From positions 1 to 64,000 of the forward strand of contig JADJWZ010000004.1 in assembly GCA_016716125.1 (NCBI GenBank): 64,000 nt of DNA. Reading direction: 5' to 3'. The translations under genes and the position numbers were made by a program. Within the stretch, counting starts at the first letter, position 1; every line of letters begins with the position of its first letter. Shown one piece after another: positions 9,152 through 17,929 of the stretch. The DNA is from Ignavibacteria bacterium. Lineage in GTDB: Bacteria > Bacteroidota > Ignavibacteria > Tepidaquicellales > Tepidaquicellaceae. A model generated the notes under the pieces. The model saw only the letters and a list, made by a program, of their open reading frames with translations. It was not told the DNA's origin and did no database searches.

Positions 9152-9820
9152 TTATTTTATTAAAAGCATTGATTTAGTAGCCACTAAATTATTGTTGGCA
9201 AACAATGTGTAGAAATAAATCCCTGATGAAAGTGTATAATCATCTGCGTTGAACTTGATTGAATGGCTTCCTGCATTTTGATTTTCATTTACTAATGTTG
9301 TAACCTTTATTCCAAGCACGTCAAATACCTTCAGTGTCGTAAGACTATTTTCTTTTAGCGAATAACGAATGACTGTAACCGGATTAAAGGGGTTCGGATA
9401 ATTCTGATGAAGGACAAACTCATCAGGGACAATATTTACATTATTTGAAACTGATGTTATCAGTCCGCCGCCGTCATCAGTTTTTATAAGATTGTTTCTC
9501 CCTGCCCAACCGTTTAAGCTGTCAAGAAAGAAAACAGAGTAATGATTTCCCGGCGGAGTATTTTGATACCCCCAATTAAATCCGTCTCTTGTTGAAACTA
9601 CTACGTTAAATGCACTCCCAACCCATCCTCTTTTATTATCAATCATAAATATTTTCGCATCACCATAGGGAGTTGGAGTATTGACCGGAATCCAGGTAAA
9701 ACCTCCGTTTATTGTTCTCATTATTCCGGTTCCTCCACCACCACCTGATATCCAACCCGTATCTCCGGATACAAAAAATAAATCTAAAGGTCGCGAAGGA
9801 AACTCATTTGCCAAAACCAA
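9152..9820 (-). CDS. Family B propeller (B4), 3' part after a frameshift
   Basis: The downstream half of a broken family B gene. The true reading resumes around RPLDLFFVSGDTGWISGGGG and continues through three blades to a complete sorting domain (NYPNPFNPVTVIRYSL, GIYFYTLFANNNL, KSMLLIK). The Met that opens this frame lies inside the coding sequence of the 5' part and is not a natural start. The two halves join in the order NNGGTNWFWQ, SFLRDL, DLFFVSG if one base is restored near 9797-9803, which fits the homologous line in B3 (NWSLLNTFFSGISDISFVGN). The gene is either a pseudogene or a single-base sequence error. Confidence 0.7.
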   Translation of the reverse strand: MVLANEFPSRPLDLFFVSGDTGWISGGGGGTGIMRTINGGFTWIPVNTPTPYGDAKIFMIDNKRGWVGSAFNVVVSTRDGFNWGYQNTPPGNHYSVFFLDSLNGWAGRNNLIKTDDGGGLITSVSNNVNIVPDEFVLHQNYPNPFNPVTVIRYSLKENSLTTLKVFDVLGIKVTTLVNENQNAGSHSIKFNADDYTLSSGIYFYTLFANNNLVATKSMLLIK

Positions 9821-10419
9821 TTAGTTCCACCATTGTTTGTTCTATAGATTTTAGCATTTCCTGTAGATGTCCAGCCGGTGTCTTTATTGATGAAATGAAT
9901 TTGTCTTGCGTTTACACTTGTCGTAGTTTGTCCAATCCAGTTATTACCTGCGTTTGTGGTTTTAAAAATGCCTCCACCAAATAAGTCGTCACTGCATATC
10001 CATCCTGTGTCTTTATTGATAAACTGTAAATCCGTTATCTGGTATATGTTCACACCAAATGGAACTGAGACCTGCCATTCCAATCCTCCATTTGTTGTCT
10101 TTAAAATTGTTGCTCGACCATCACCTCCCGCGACATATCCAACTAAGCTGTCAAGGAACTGTACAACATTGAAATTAATAGCGGTATCAAATTGAACCAC
10201 CCAACTTTTGCCTCCATTATCAGTTTTAAGAATGTATGCTGTGTCGGTTGTTGATTGACTATATGTTACAATCCAACCATTCAGTGAATCAAGAAAAAAA
10301 ACATCATTTATCAAATCAACCAACGGCAATGGTTGTTGATACCAGCCCGGAGGATTATCCGATTGGAATGTAGTCGCAAGAAAGAGAAGCGCGAGTTCGA
10401 GTAAGATTAGTTTTTTCAT
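9784..10419 (-). CDS. Family B propeller (B4), 5' part before a frameshift
   Basis: The upstream half of the broken copy: signal peptide MKKLILLELALLFLATTFQS, the PPGWYQQPLPLVDLINDVF motif of the B3/B4 subgroup, then four to five propeller repeats (NKDTGWICSDDLFGGGIFKT, NKDTGWTSTGNAKIYRTN). It runs out of frame at MSFLRDL-stop. If translated alone it would be exported by Sec but would lack the T9SS tail, so it could not be handled by the sortase. It lies 57 bp from the start of the neighbouring array gene B5 and shares the array spacer sequence CATATTTATTAATTATGG upstream. Confidence 0.7.
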   Translation of the reverse strand: MKKLILLELALLFLATTFQSDNPPGWYQQPLPLVDLINDVFFLDSLNGWIVTYSQSTTDTAYILKTDNGGKSWVVQFDTAINFNVVQFLDSLVGYVAGGDGRATILKTTNGGLEWQVSVPFGVNIYQITDLQFINKDTGWICSDDLFGGGIFKTTNAGNNWIGQTTTSVNARQIHFINKDTGWTSTGNAKIYRTNNGGTNWFWQMSFLRDL

Positions 10420-10475
10420 AAGTCATATTTATTAATTATGGTAAATAATTACAATCAAATAAATTATCACAATAG

Positions 10476-11714
10476 TTACTTCACCATCACCATACGCTTC
10501 ACCTGTCTGAAATCACCCGCTTCAATCTTATAAAAATAAATTCCGCTTGATAAACCCGATCCGTCAAATTCAATTTCATAACTTCCTGCACTTTGTTTTT
10601 CATTTACCAATGTCGTCACTTTCTTTCCTAATGCATCATAGACAATTAGATTTACAATGCGATTTTCATTTAATGAATAACGGATAACTGTAATCGGATT
10701 AAAAGGATTTGGATAGTTTTGGTAGAGAATGAAATGGTTTGGTATTTCAGTATTATGTTCTATAGCCGTTAAACCTCCATTTGTAGTGTGCACTATTCCA
10801 CTTCCTGCTGCCCATACTTTTAAATTATTAATAGCGCTTACACTTGGATTACTTATATTTGTTGTTTGCCGAAACCATGAAGAGCCGGCATCTGTTGTTT
10901 TTATGATTGTTGTAAAGTTATTACCTGCCCAGCCAACCGAATCTGAACCAAAACTCAGTTCAATTCCTCCATCATTGGTTAATACCCAGTTGAACCCACC
11001 ATCTGTTGTTTTGTAACTAAATCCTGATGATATTATTCCAACGAATTCATTAAAAAAATAAATGTCATTTAGCTGTTGTGTAAAAGTATTTTGCAAATTC
11101 CAATTATTCCCCCCATTTGTAGTTCTAAATAGTTTTGATGAGATTCCATCATATCGACCGAACGTCCAGCCGGTATCTTTATTTATAAAAAATATATTCT
11201 GAATTTTATAACTTGCATCCAACTGCTGTACCCAGCTGACACTGCCGTTTGTGGTTTTATATAGACCGCCAAACAAAATATCATCGTCGCACGCCCATCC
11301 GGTATCTTTGTTTATGAAATATGAATCTATGATCAGATGAACCGGTGGAGGACTAACTAACATCCAATTTGTGCCGCCATTGGATGTTTTATACATCCTT
11401 GCGAAACCGCTGCCAGTGCCTCCTGCAGCGTAGCCGGTATTTATATCTAAAAACTGTATTACATTAAGACTTTGCGGTTGACTCAATTGTATTGCCCAAT
11501 TATTTCCTCCATTTGTTGTGCTCATTATATAACTGGTATCAACAGGATTGTTATCTCCCTGTGTTACTACCCAGCCATTTAAACTATCCAGAAAAAATAT
11601 ATCATTTACAAAATCATTCACAGGCAGTGTCTGCACGTACCAGCCCGGAGGATTGGATGAAAATGAAAGTGATAAAAATAAAACTATAAATGCGGAAAGT
11701 GAAAATCTTTTCAT
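10476..11714 (-). CDS. Family B secreted propeller with T9SS tail (B5), different leader
   Basis: 412 residues. The mature part is very close to B1 (824-2062): the same GDNNPVDTSYIMSTTNGG, GGTGSGFARMYKTSN and the same blade 4-6 region. The signal peptide differs (MKRFSLSAFIVLFLSLSFSS instead of MKKLILL...), as does the final segment (YFYKIEAGDFRQVKRMVMVK instead of YFYRLSTGNF...KKMILIK). The third blade (DTGWACDDDILFGGLYKTTN) instead matches B6 (12062-13354). The gene therefore combines segments from at least three sources. It is followed upstream by the palindrome cluster at 11859-12013, so it may head its own transcript. Confidence 0.85.
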   Translation of the reverse strand: MKRFSLSAFIVLFLSLSFSSNPPGWYVQTLPVNDFVNDIFFLDSLNGWVVTQGDNNPVDTSYIMSTTNGGNNWAIQLSQPQSLNVIQFLDINTGYAAGGTGSGFARMYKTSNGGTNWMLVSPPPVHLIIDSYFINKDTGWACDDDILFGGLYKTTNGSVSWVQQLDASYKIQNIFFINKDTGWTFGRYDGISSKLFRTTNGGNNWNLQNTFTQQLNDIYFFNEFVGIISSGFSYKTTDGGFNWVLTNDGGIELSFGSDSVGWAGNNFTTIIKTTDAGSSWFRQTTNISNPSVSAINNLKVWAAGSGIVHTTNGGLTAIEHNTEIPNHFILYQNYPNPFNPITVIRYSLNENRIVNLIVYDALGKKVTTLVNEKQSAGSYEIEFDGSGLSSGIYFYKIEAGDFRQVKRMVMVK

Positions 11715-12061
11715 AATTAATTTTTAAGAATTTAAGTTAATCATAATTACAATCAATTAATTTAACACTATAGTTATTTACTATTAGGACATTTGTCCTG
11801 TGGTCAATCTTACTAATTCCTTCATCAGTTTTGCTTACTCTGTTCATATATTTAATCAAATCCCGTAGGGATTATATATTGGTAGAATTTAATCCCACAC
11901 TTAACGAATCCCGTAGGGATTGAATGTGATCCGGCTTGACAGCGACATTTCATCCCTACGGGATGATTTAGCATTCACATTTTATTGTTACCAATATTTC
12001 ATCCCTACGGGATGCTTATTATATTTTATGATTACAATTAAAGTATTAAGCATTTAACCCC
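11715..12061. other. Non-coding spacer carrying a palindrome cluster
   Basis: About 350 bp without a plausible gene. It includes the start-proximal region of B5, AT-rich sequence, and the four palindromes listed separately at 11859-12013. No convincing promoter elements could be assigned by eye. Confidence 0.6.
11859..12013. repeat. REP-like cluster of four 13-bp near-palindromes in inverted order
   Basis: Two copies of ATCCCGTAGGGAT (around 11860-11872 and 11908-11920) are followed by two copies of its reverse complement ATCCCTACGGGAT (11952-11964 and 12001-12013). Spacing within each pair is 48-49 bp. The outer copies are also followed on the inner side by matching sequence (ATATTGGTA on the left; TACCAATAT, its complement, on the right), so the whole unit is an imperfect dyad of about 155 bp. 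The short cores, the non-constant flanks and the inverted arrangement fit REP/BIME-like elements better than CRISPR. No transposase of the REP-associated type lies nearby. Confidence 0.75.
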
Positions 12062-13354
12062 TTATTTCACCAACACCATTCTCTTCGTCTCCGTAAAGCC
12101 ATTTGCAGACAAAGTATAAAAATAAACTCCGCTTGTCAGACCCGATCCGTCAAATTGATATTTGTAAGTGCCGGGATTAAGATTCTCATTAACTAAAGTT
12201 GTAATTTCCTTACCGGTAATATCATATACCTTCAGAGATACAAATCCTATTTTCGAAATCCCAAATTCCAAATTCGTAACGGGATTAAATGGATTAGGAA
12301 AGTTTTGGTAAAGAATATATTCATCAAGAGATAAATTATTTGTTAGTTCAATACCTGTTGTAATTGTTCCTCCCCCATCAAAAGTTTTTACAATACCGGT
12401 TCCACCAGCCCATGCATGCATCGTATCGGACCTTATAATTGCTATAGAAAGACTATTAAAGATTGGACTGTTTTGTGAACCCCAGGTTCGTCCCCCATCA
12501 GTAGATTTTGCAACTAAACCATCAATCATACCGGAATATCCAATTGAATCATTTACAAATTTAATGTCATACCCTCCAGCAATATTGCCCTGCGAACTTA
12601 TCCATGTAAAACCTCCGTCCGTAGTATAACTTGCTCCATTTCCATTCAGATCGGGTCCTCCCCGCATCCAACCTTTCAGTGGTGATAGAAAAAATATGGA
12701 TTCAAGATTAAATACAGACGAAAACTGCAAGTTCCAAACTATTCCACCATTTGTTGTTCTAAATAATTTTGACGAGCTTCCGTCATATCTCCCGGCTGCC
12801 CAGCCTGTATCTTTATTTAAAAAAAATATTTTCTGAATTTTATAACTCATATCCAGTTGTCTTTGCCAGGACTGACTCCCGTTTGTAGTTTTGTATAACC
12901 CGCCAAATAATATATCATCGTCGCACGCCCATCCGGTATCTTTGTTTATGAAATATATATCATCTATTTCTATTCCTCCTATATTGTTCAATGTCAGCCA
13001 GTTTGTTCCACCATTAGACGTCTTATAAAGGCTCATAGAAGTAGTACCATTTAATCCGCCCGCTGCATAGCCTGTGTTTATATCAAGAAACTGAATTGTT
13101 GTTAATTTTTCTTTTTTAGCATTTTGAATTGTCCAATTGTCACCACCATTAGTTGTTCTCATTATGTAGCTTGTATCATTCTCACTGAATCTACCGTCAG
13201 TCACAAGCCAACCATTTAAACTATCCAGAAAAAAAATATCATTTACAAAATCATTCACAGGCAGTGTCTGCACATACCAGCCCGGAGGATTATCCGACTG
13301 GAATGTCGTTGCAAGGAAGAGAAGCGTGAGCTCGAGTAGGATTAGTTTTTTCAT
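12062..13354 (-). CDS. Family B secreted YCF48-like propeller with T9SS tail (B6)
   Basis: 430 residues, the first gene of the array in the direction of transcription. It has a signal peptide (MKKLILLELTLLFLATTFQS), an N-terminal half nearly the same as B2 (GRFSENDTSYIMRTTNGG, GGLNGTTSMSLYKTSNGG), a middle blade shared with B5 (CDDDILFGGLYKTTNGS), and a distinct second half (SPLKGWMRGGPDLNGNGAS, NDSIGYSGMIDGLVAKS). The sorting domain has NFPNPFNPVTNLEFGI, GVYFYTLSANGF and KRMVLVK. It sits 258 bp from the carboxypeptidase gene, with a strong terminator between, so the array probably has its own promoter in that gap. Confidence 0.85.
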   Translation of the reverse strand: MKKLILLELTLLFLATTFQSDNPPGWYVQTLPVNDFVNDIFFLDSLNGWLVTDGRFSENDTSYIMRTTNGGDNWTIQNAKKEKLTTIQFLDINTGYAAGGLNGTTSMSLYKTSNGGTNWLTLNNIGGIEIDDIYFINKDTGWACDDDILFGGLYKTTNGSQSWQRQLDMSYKIQKIFFLNKDTGWAAGRYDGSSSKLFRTTNGGIVWNLQFSSVFNLESIFFLSPLKGWMRGGPDLNGNGASYTTDGGFTWISSQGNIAGGYDIKFVNDSIGYSGMIDGLVAKSTDGGRTWGSQNSPIFNSLSIAIIRSDTMHAWAGGTGIVKTFDGGGTITTGIELTNNLSLDEYILYQNFPNPFNPVTNLEFGISKIGFVSLKVYDITGKEITTLVNENLNPGTYKYQFDGSGLTSGVYFYTLSANGFTETKRMVLVK

Positions 13355-13560
13355 GAGGTGTTTTCCTTGTAAGATTATTTATACGATATTAATCAGATTG
13401 GTTTGTTATTGAAATGATAATAATCATAACACTTCACGGCTACCTTAAAATATTGCTTTTCCATTTTAATTAAATTTAAGCAGATTTTTAGAAACACAAG
13501 CAACGGCAGAAATATGAATTAAAGAAACAATTTCACGAAAGTAGTTCACCATTCAAAAAA

Positions 13561-13590
13561 AAAGACCTGTAAAATATTTTACAGGTCTTT
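13561..13590 (-). terminator. Rho-independent terminator after the carboxypeptidase gene
   Basis: A perfect 15-bp inverted repeat, AAAGACCTGTAAAAT with ATTTTACAGGTCTTT. Read on the minus strand it is followed by a run of nine T. It lies 23 bp past the stop of the M14 peptidase gene and separates it from the A/B array. Confidence 0.9.
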
Positions 13591-13612
13591 TAAATTTTAA
13601 AAGATGATTTAG

Positions 13613-16003
13613 TTATTTCAGCAGCATCATTCTTTTAGTCTGAGAAAATTCTCCCGCTTCTATTCTGTAAAAATAAACTCCGCTTGAGAGATCCTCTCCG
13701 CTGAATGCAGCTTCAAAATTTCCCGCCGGCTGAAATTCATTTACAATTTCCGAAATAAATTTTCCGCTGATATCATAAACTTTTATGCTAACGTTTGAAG
13801 ACTTTGGAATACTGTAGCTGATCACAGTGGACGGGTTGAACGGGTTCGGATAATTCTGACCGAGATCAAAACTGAACGGAAGTTCATTCACGCCTGTAAT
13901 TCCCGTCGGGATACTGTTATAATTTACAAGCTTAATGTTGTCAATATAAATTCCGTCATTAGCAACCGATCCGTTACTGACCAGCGAAAATCTTATTTTC
14001 ATATTTACGGAACCGCCTGCAAGATCAGAGATATCAAGTGTTTCCTTTGTCCATGTGTTAACTGTCTTATTATAAAACTTTACTGATCTCCATGAAGCGC
14101 CGCCGTCATTGGATACATCCACATAAGCGTTGTCAAGCGTATCAATTGCATGTCTGTACATGAAACTTAGTATCACAACAGGCGATGAAGAAATATTCAG
14201 CGCGGTGAGAAGTGTAAGAGATCTGACAGTTGAGTTTGAATAATTCCCCGTCGGACTGTCAGCGAAAGATCTTGTAGGAGAAAAGGACTGAACAGTTGAC
14301 GTTCCGAATCCGCCGGATGTTGTCCATTTACCTGTTCCGTTTTCTGCGCTGTCGAGCAAAAGGACATTACCGCTGCCTATCACAGCATGAACATTTTTTG
14401 TATAAACTGTATTCGTATCATTCTGTCTGATCCTTAAAACCATTTTATATGCGGTATTATTTACCGCGCCGGGACTTACTGAAAAATCAAACGATACACT
14501 GTCTTCTCTGAATGATGAAAAATCAGAAAACGAATATATGCCTGTAAGTACCGTAACATTTGAGTTTTGTGAAATGAGTTCCACTTTTACATTCTGTGCA
14601 TTCTCAAGACCTTTGTTCTTTAAATATACTTTCAGACTTCCCTGCTCTCCGGGGGAATAAAATTCACTGTTCAGCTTAAATGAATTTGCATTCATAAAAG
14701 GACCGCTGAACATTGCAAAGTAAATATTCTGAGAAACGTTTTGTTTCGCAAGCGGAAGTATTCTCGACTGCAGTGGCCAGAATCCGTCACTGCCTGTGCC
14801 TACTTCAGGAGTCATTGCAAACGCTTTCGAATGTCCGCTGTCATTATAATACCAGTCATCCGTAACTCCGCGCACACCGTAATTTACTGTCTGATTTGAT
14901 CTGCCGAGAGTATAGTGATTATCGAGCACCATATCCTGTGAAATATTCTGATAAATTTTTTCATCGGGACTCGGCGCATCTACGTAGCCCCATGGTCTGA
15001 TCAGATAATTTCCGTAAGTGTGATAGCTCAGAATGCCTTTAAAATTTCTAGAGTTTACAAAGTTCATGGCGTTTTGTGTTTCCGGTTCGGAGAATGGTGA
15101 TTTACCTCTGTAAGTACTGCTTGTAGAATCAGTAGATGAGCCGTTATTGGCTGAATTCCAGAACTGATAAATTCCGTAATTTCTGTTAAGGTCAACACCG
15201 TAAGTATTACCTCCGAACTGCTTTCTATTCTTTCTCCAGAAGCCGCCGCCGTTTGGATTTGTAGAGCGGTTGTATTCGTAACCGTCGGGATTAAAGACGG
15301 GAGTGAAATACAATTCCCTGTTATTAAGTATGTAAGTTGCGACAGGATCTATGTTATAATTTTCCAGAAGCCAGTAAATGAAATAAATATTCTGATGCAT
15401 ACTCAGCGGCTCTCTTGCGTGAATGAGCGAATGAAACCATACTTCCGGTCTTCCTGCCGGCGCATCAGGATTTTTTGCAACGCGGACAGTCCACATTTCA
15501 CGGTTCTCAACAGTCTGACCTATTGTAAACTTCTGTGAAATAAGATCCGGATATTCTATTCTCATAGAATCAATTTTATTTATCACTTCATTGAAAGTCA
15601 TATAACCTCCCATAGTTCCGTATATCGAATGGCTGACATTGAACTCAAGTATTGAAAGCTGAATGGCGTCCCGTATCTCCGAAGGTGACATTTTTTCAAG
15701 CGAGTTATAATAGGTTTCCCAGTCTTCGATAAGTATCTGATATGACACTCCTGATTTTTTCAGCAATGAAATTTCATTTTCAGAAAGCCATGTCTCCATA
15801 TAATTTTCAGAAGTTTCCGCGTGATCAAAGTGCAGATCCTGAGAAGTGATTTTGTCTATATCGCTTTTACCCGTAACATATACTCTTACTTTGGAATGCT
15901 TTGGATTTTCATTTACTGCAGCAGATGCAAAATTTACGCTGCATAAAAATATAATTACTGCGATTAACTGAATAATTTTTTTTGAATTTTTAACTGATAA
16001 CAT
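13613..16003 (-). CDS. Secreted M14 zinc carboxypeptidase with T9SS tail
   Basis: 796 residues. A signal peptide (IIQLIAVIIFLCSVNFASA) precedes a propeptide-like region up to about residue 125. A peptidase M14 domain follows, with zinc ligands H195 and E198 (in IHAREPLS), H328 (SYHTYGN) and the catalytic Glu400 (TPEVGTG); DLNRNYG and NPDGYEYNR are also typical of the family. Next come an Ig-like/CARDB-like stretch (about 440-540) and a jelly-roll domain (LDSAENGTGKWTTSGG), then a type A sorting domain (NYPNPFNPSTVISYSI, GVYFYRIEAGEF, KRMMLLK). It probably removes C-terminal residues from peptides outside the cell. It is a single gene with its own terminator. Confidence 0.95.
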   Translation of the reverse strand: MLSVKNSKKIIQLIAVIIFLCSVNFASAAVNENPKHSKVRVYVTGKSDIDKITSQDLHFDHAETSENYMETWLSENEISLLKKSGVSYQILIEDWETYYNSLEKMSPSEIRDAIQLSILEFNVSHSIYGTMGGYMTFNEVINKIDSMRIEYPDLISQKFTIGQTVENREMWTVRVAKNPDAPAGRPEVWFHSLIHAREPLSMHQNIYFIYWLLENYNIDPVATYILNNRELYFTPVFNPDGYEYNRSTNPNGGGFWRKNRKQFGGNTYGVDLNRNYGIYQFWNSANNGSSTDSTSSTYRGKSPFSEPETQNAMNFVNSRNFKGILSYHTYGNYLIRPWGYVDAPSPDEKIYQNISQDMVLDNHYTLGRSNQTVNYGVRGVTDDWYYNDSGHSKAFAMTPEVGTGSDGFWPLQSRILPLAKQNVSQNIYFAMFSGPFMNANSFKLNSEFYSPGEQGSLKVYLKNKGLENAQNVKVELISQNSNVTVLTGIYSFSDFSSFREDSVSFDFSVSPGAVNNTAYKMVLRIRQNDTNTVYTKNVHAVIGSGNVLLLDSAENGTGKWTTSGGFGTSTVQSFSPTRSFADSPTGNYSNSTVRSLTLLTALNISSSPVVILSFMYRHAIDTLDNAYVDVSNDGGASWRSVKFYNKTVNTWTKETLDISDLAGGSVNMKIRFSLVSNGSVANDGIYIDNIKLVNYNSIPTGITGVNELPFSFDLGQNYPNPFNPSTVISYSIPKSSNVSIKVYDISGKFISEIVNEFQPAGNFEAAFSGEDLSSGVYFYRIEAGEFSQTKRMMLLK

Positions 16004-16068
16004 AATGTATGAATTAATTCTTTTTTATTGGGGGTTTATTGTATACAAACTTACTTATTGATAACACC

Positions 16069-17073
16069 TTATTCAATCCCTGATTTGATAATTCTTTCGG
16101 CAATGACCGCAGCGCCTTTCAGTCCCGCTGAACCATCTTTGACAACATAAACAGGAACCGGCTCAATATAATATCTCAATCTGCCTTTATTAAGGTATGC
16201 TTCGGAAAATTTTCTGCCTGAAAGAATTTTCAATATTTTATGGGGAATACCTCCGCAGAGATAAACTCCGCCGGCTGCATTAACGCTCAAAACCTTGTTA
16301 CTGCATGCTCTCGCAAGTGCAGTTGCAAAGATTTCAAGAGTATAAACGCAGATTTCACTTTCACCTTTAACAGCTTCTTCTGAAATTTTCGCAGCAATGT
16401 CGTTAATATCATTTTCCTTAAAAAAATTTCCCGAATCTTTGAATTGACTTTGCGTCAGAAGAAATTCATAAATATTGAGAATGCCGAGACCGGATACAAC
16501 TCTTTCAACGCTGACATGTCCGTATTTTTTAGTGAGAAATTTTAACAGCTCTATTTCAATATCAGAGCCCGGCGCAAAATCTTCATGTCCTCCTTCAGTT
16601 GGAATTACAGAATAGCCGTCCTTTGTATGAATCAGTATCGACATTCCGAGTCCTGTACCCGGAGCAATTACCATTTTATTTCCGTCATTCATTTTATCAT
16701 TACCGCGGTATATTAATTCAAGTGAATCGTGATTCATAGCGGGGATCGCAGCTGCAGCCGCTTCAAGGTCATTTACAATTTTCAGATCCGGAATGCCGAG
16801 CTTATTTCCGAGTTCGGTCTCATCGATCTCCCACGGAATATTTGTAGAAATTATTTTACCGTCAAATACTGGACCTGGCGCTCCTATACATGCTGCAACC
16901 GGTTTTAATTTCTTATCGACGATAAACTTATTAATGATCTCAAATAAAGATACGTATTCAGCGCTTTTGTATTTTTCCGAATACAAAATTTTAAGCCCGT
17001 CATTTTCAACACTGTACAATGCAAGCTCTGTATTTGTAGCGCCTGCATCTCCTGCAAGAATGATCTTTTTCAT
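16069..17073 (-). CDS. glk: Glucokinase
   Basis: 334 residues of the proteobacterial-type glucokinase family (PF02685). It phosphorylates glucose with ATP to glucose 6-phosphate in the cytoplasm. Visible motifs are the N-terminal phosphate-binding GDAGATNTELAL, GAPGPVFDGK, VNDLEAAAAAIP with the catalytic Asp, APGTGLGMS, and EGGHEDFAP with the sugar-binding Glu and His. It is the last gene of the tkt-pgi-gnd-zwf-pgl-glk operon. Its start codon overlaps the stop of pgl by 4 bp, indicating translational coupling, so its product feeds directly into Zwf and Pgi. Confidence 0.93.
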   Translation of the reverse strand: MKKIILAGDAGATNTELALYSVENDGLKILYSEKYKSAEYVSLFEIINKFIVDKKLKPVAACIGAPGPVFDGKIISTNIPWEIDETELGNKLGIPDLKIVNDLEAAAAAIPAMNHDSLELIYRGNDKMNDGNKMVIAPGTGLGMSILIHTKDGYSVIPTEGGHEDFAPGSDIEIELLKFLTKKYGHVSVERVVSGLGILNIYEFLLTQSQFKDSGNFFKENDINDIAAKISEEAVKGESEICVYTLEIFATALARACSNKVLSVNAAGGVYLCGGIPHKILKILSGRKFSEAYLNKGRLRYYIEPVPVYVVKDGSAGLKGAAVIAERIIKSGIE

Positions 17074-17858
17074 TTTAAATTAAATCTCTTTTTTATTTCC
17101 TGTAAATTTCCTGCGGCGGCTTTGTCAAGATACCAGATCAGATCACCATCTGACGGCTTTATATAATATGCAGGATACTTTTCGAAGTTTCCGTTTTCAA
17201 GAAGTATTTCCGAGACTGTTTTCTCCTTACTCTTTCCGGTTACAAGAAATTTTATACATCCGGAATTTTTCAATACGTTTCCAGTCATTGTAACCCTGTA
17301 TTGTCCGGATTCAGGATGTTTCACTGCAGCGCAGTATTTATCCGACTCTAGTAATTCATAATATCCCGGAAATATGGAAGCCGTATGACCATCGTCTCCG
17401 ATACCAAGTAATGTAATATCCGGAGATGGGAATGAATTAATTATTTTCATTTCTTTCAGAAGTATCTCCGAATATCTTTCCGCTTCGTAAGCCGGGTCGA
17501 GCACGCCGTTTATCATAAAAATATTTTCAACCGGTATTTTTGCTTCACCTGTATCTGAATTATTCAATACATCAAATAAAATTCTTTTCACAGCGCCGTA
17601 ATTACTTTCGGGATCATCAGGCGAAACGCATCTCTCGTCAGCCCAGAAGAATTTTATTCTGTCCCAGTTTTTGAAATCGTAATATTCCGATGCAAGTATT
17701 TCAAAAAAGATCTTCGGCGTATTGCCGCCTGAGAACACCGTGTTTAGATGTTCTCTGCTGTTCAGAATATCCGCGCATAAATTTATAAAATCCTCTGCAA
17801 GCAAAGCCGCTGTCTGCCTGTCATCAGATCTGATCTTAATAATTGTTTCCGGATTCAT
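17070..17858 (-). CDS. pgl: 6-phosphogluconolactonase
   Basis: 262 residues of the DevB/Pgl family, which hydrolyses 6-phosphogluconolactone to 6-phosphogluconate, the second step of the oxidative pentose phosphate pathway. Family motifs visible are VFSGGNTPKIFFEIL, WADERCVSPDDPESNYG and LLGIGDDGHTASIFPG, where the DGHTAS His is catalytic. It lies 71 bp downstream of zwf and overlaps glk by 4 bp. Length is usual for the family. Confidence 0.93.
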   Translation of the reverse strand: MNPETIIKIRSDDRQTAALLAEDFINLCADILNSREHLNTVFSGGNTPKIFFEILASEYYDFKNWDRIKFFWADERCVSPDDPESNYGAVKRILFDVLNNSDTGEAKIPVENIFMINGVLDPAYEAERYSEILLKEMKIINSFPSPDITLLGIGDDGHTASIFPGYYELLESDKYCAAVKHPESGQYRVTMTGNVLKNSGCIKFLVTGKSKEKTVSEILLENGNFEKYPAYYIKPSDGDLIWYLDKAAAGNLQEIKKRFNLK

Positions 17859-17929
17859 TAAGCTAAAAAGTATTGAAAGGAAAAATTAATTTTGAAAACA
17901 AATTTATTTTAAACAGTTAATGGGGAATA

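Noticed and set aside
11859..12013. Possible CRISPR array
   Set aside because: The repeated core is only 13 bp and palindromic, just four copies exist, two are inverted, and no cas gene is near.
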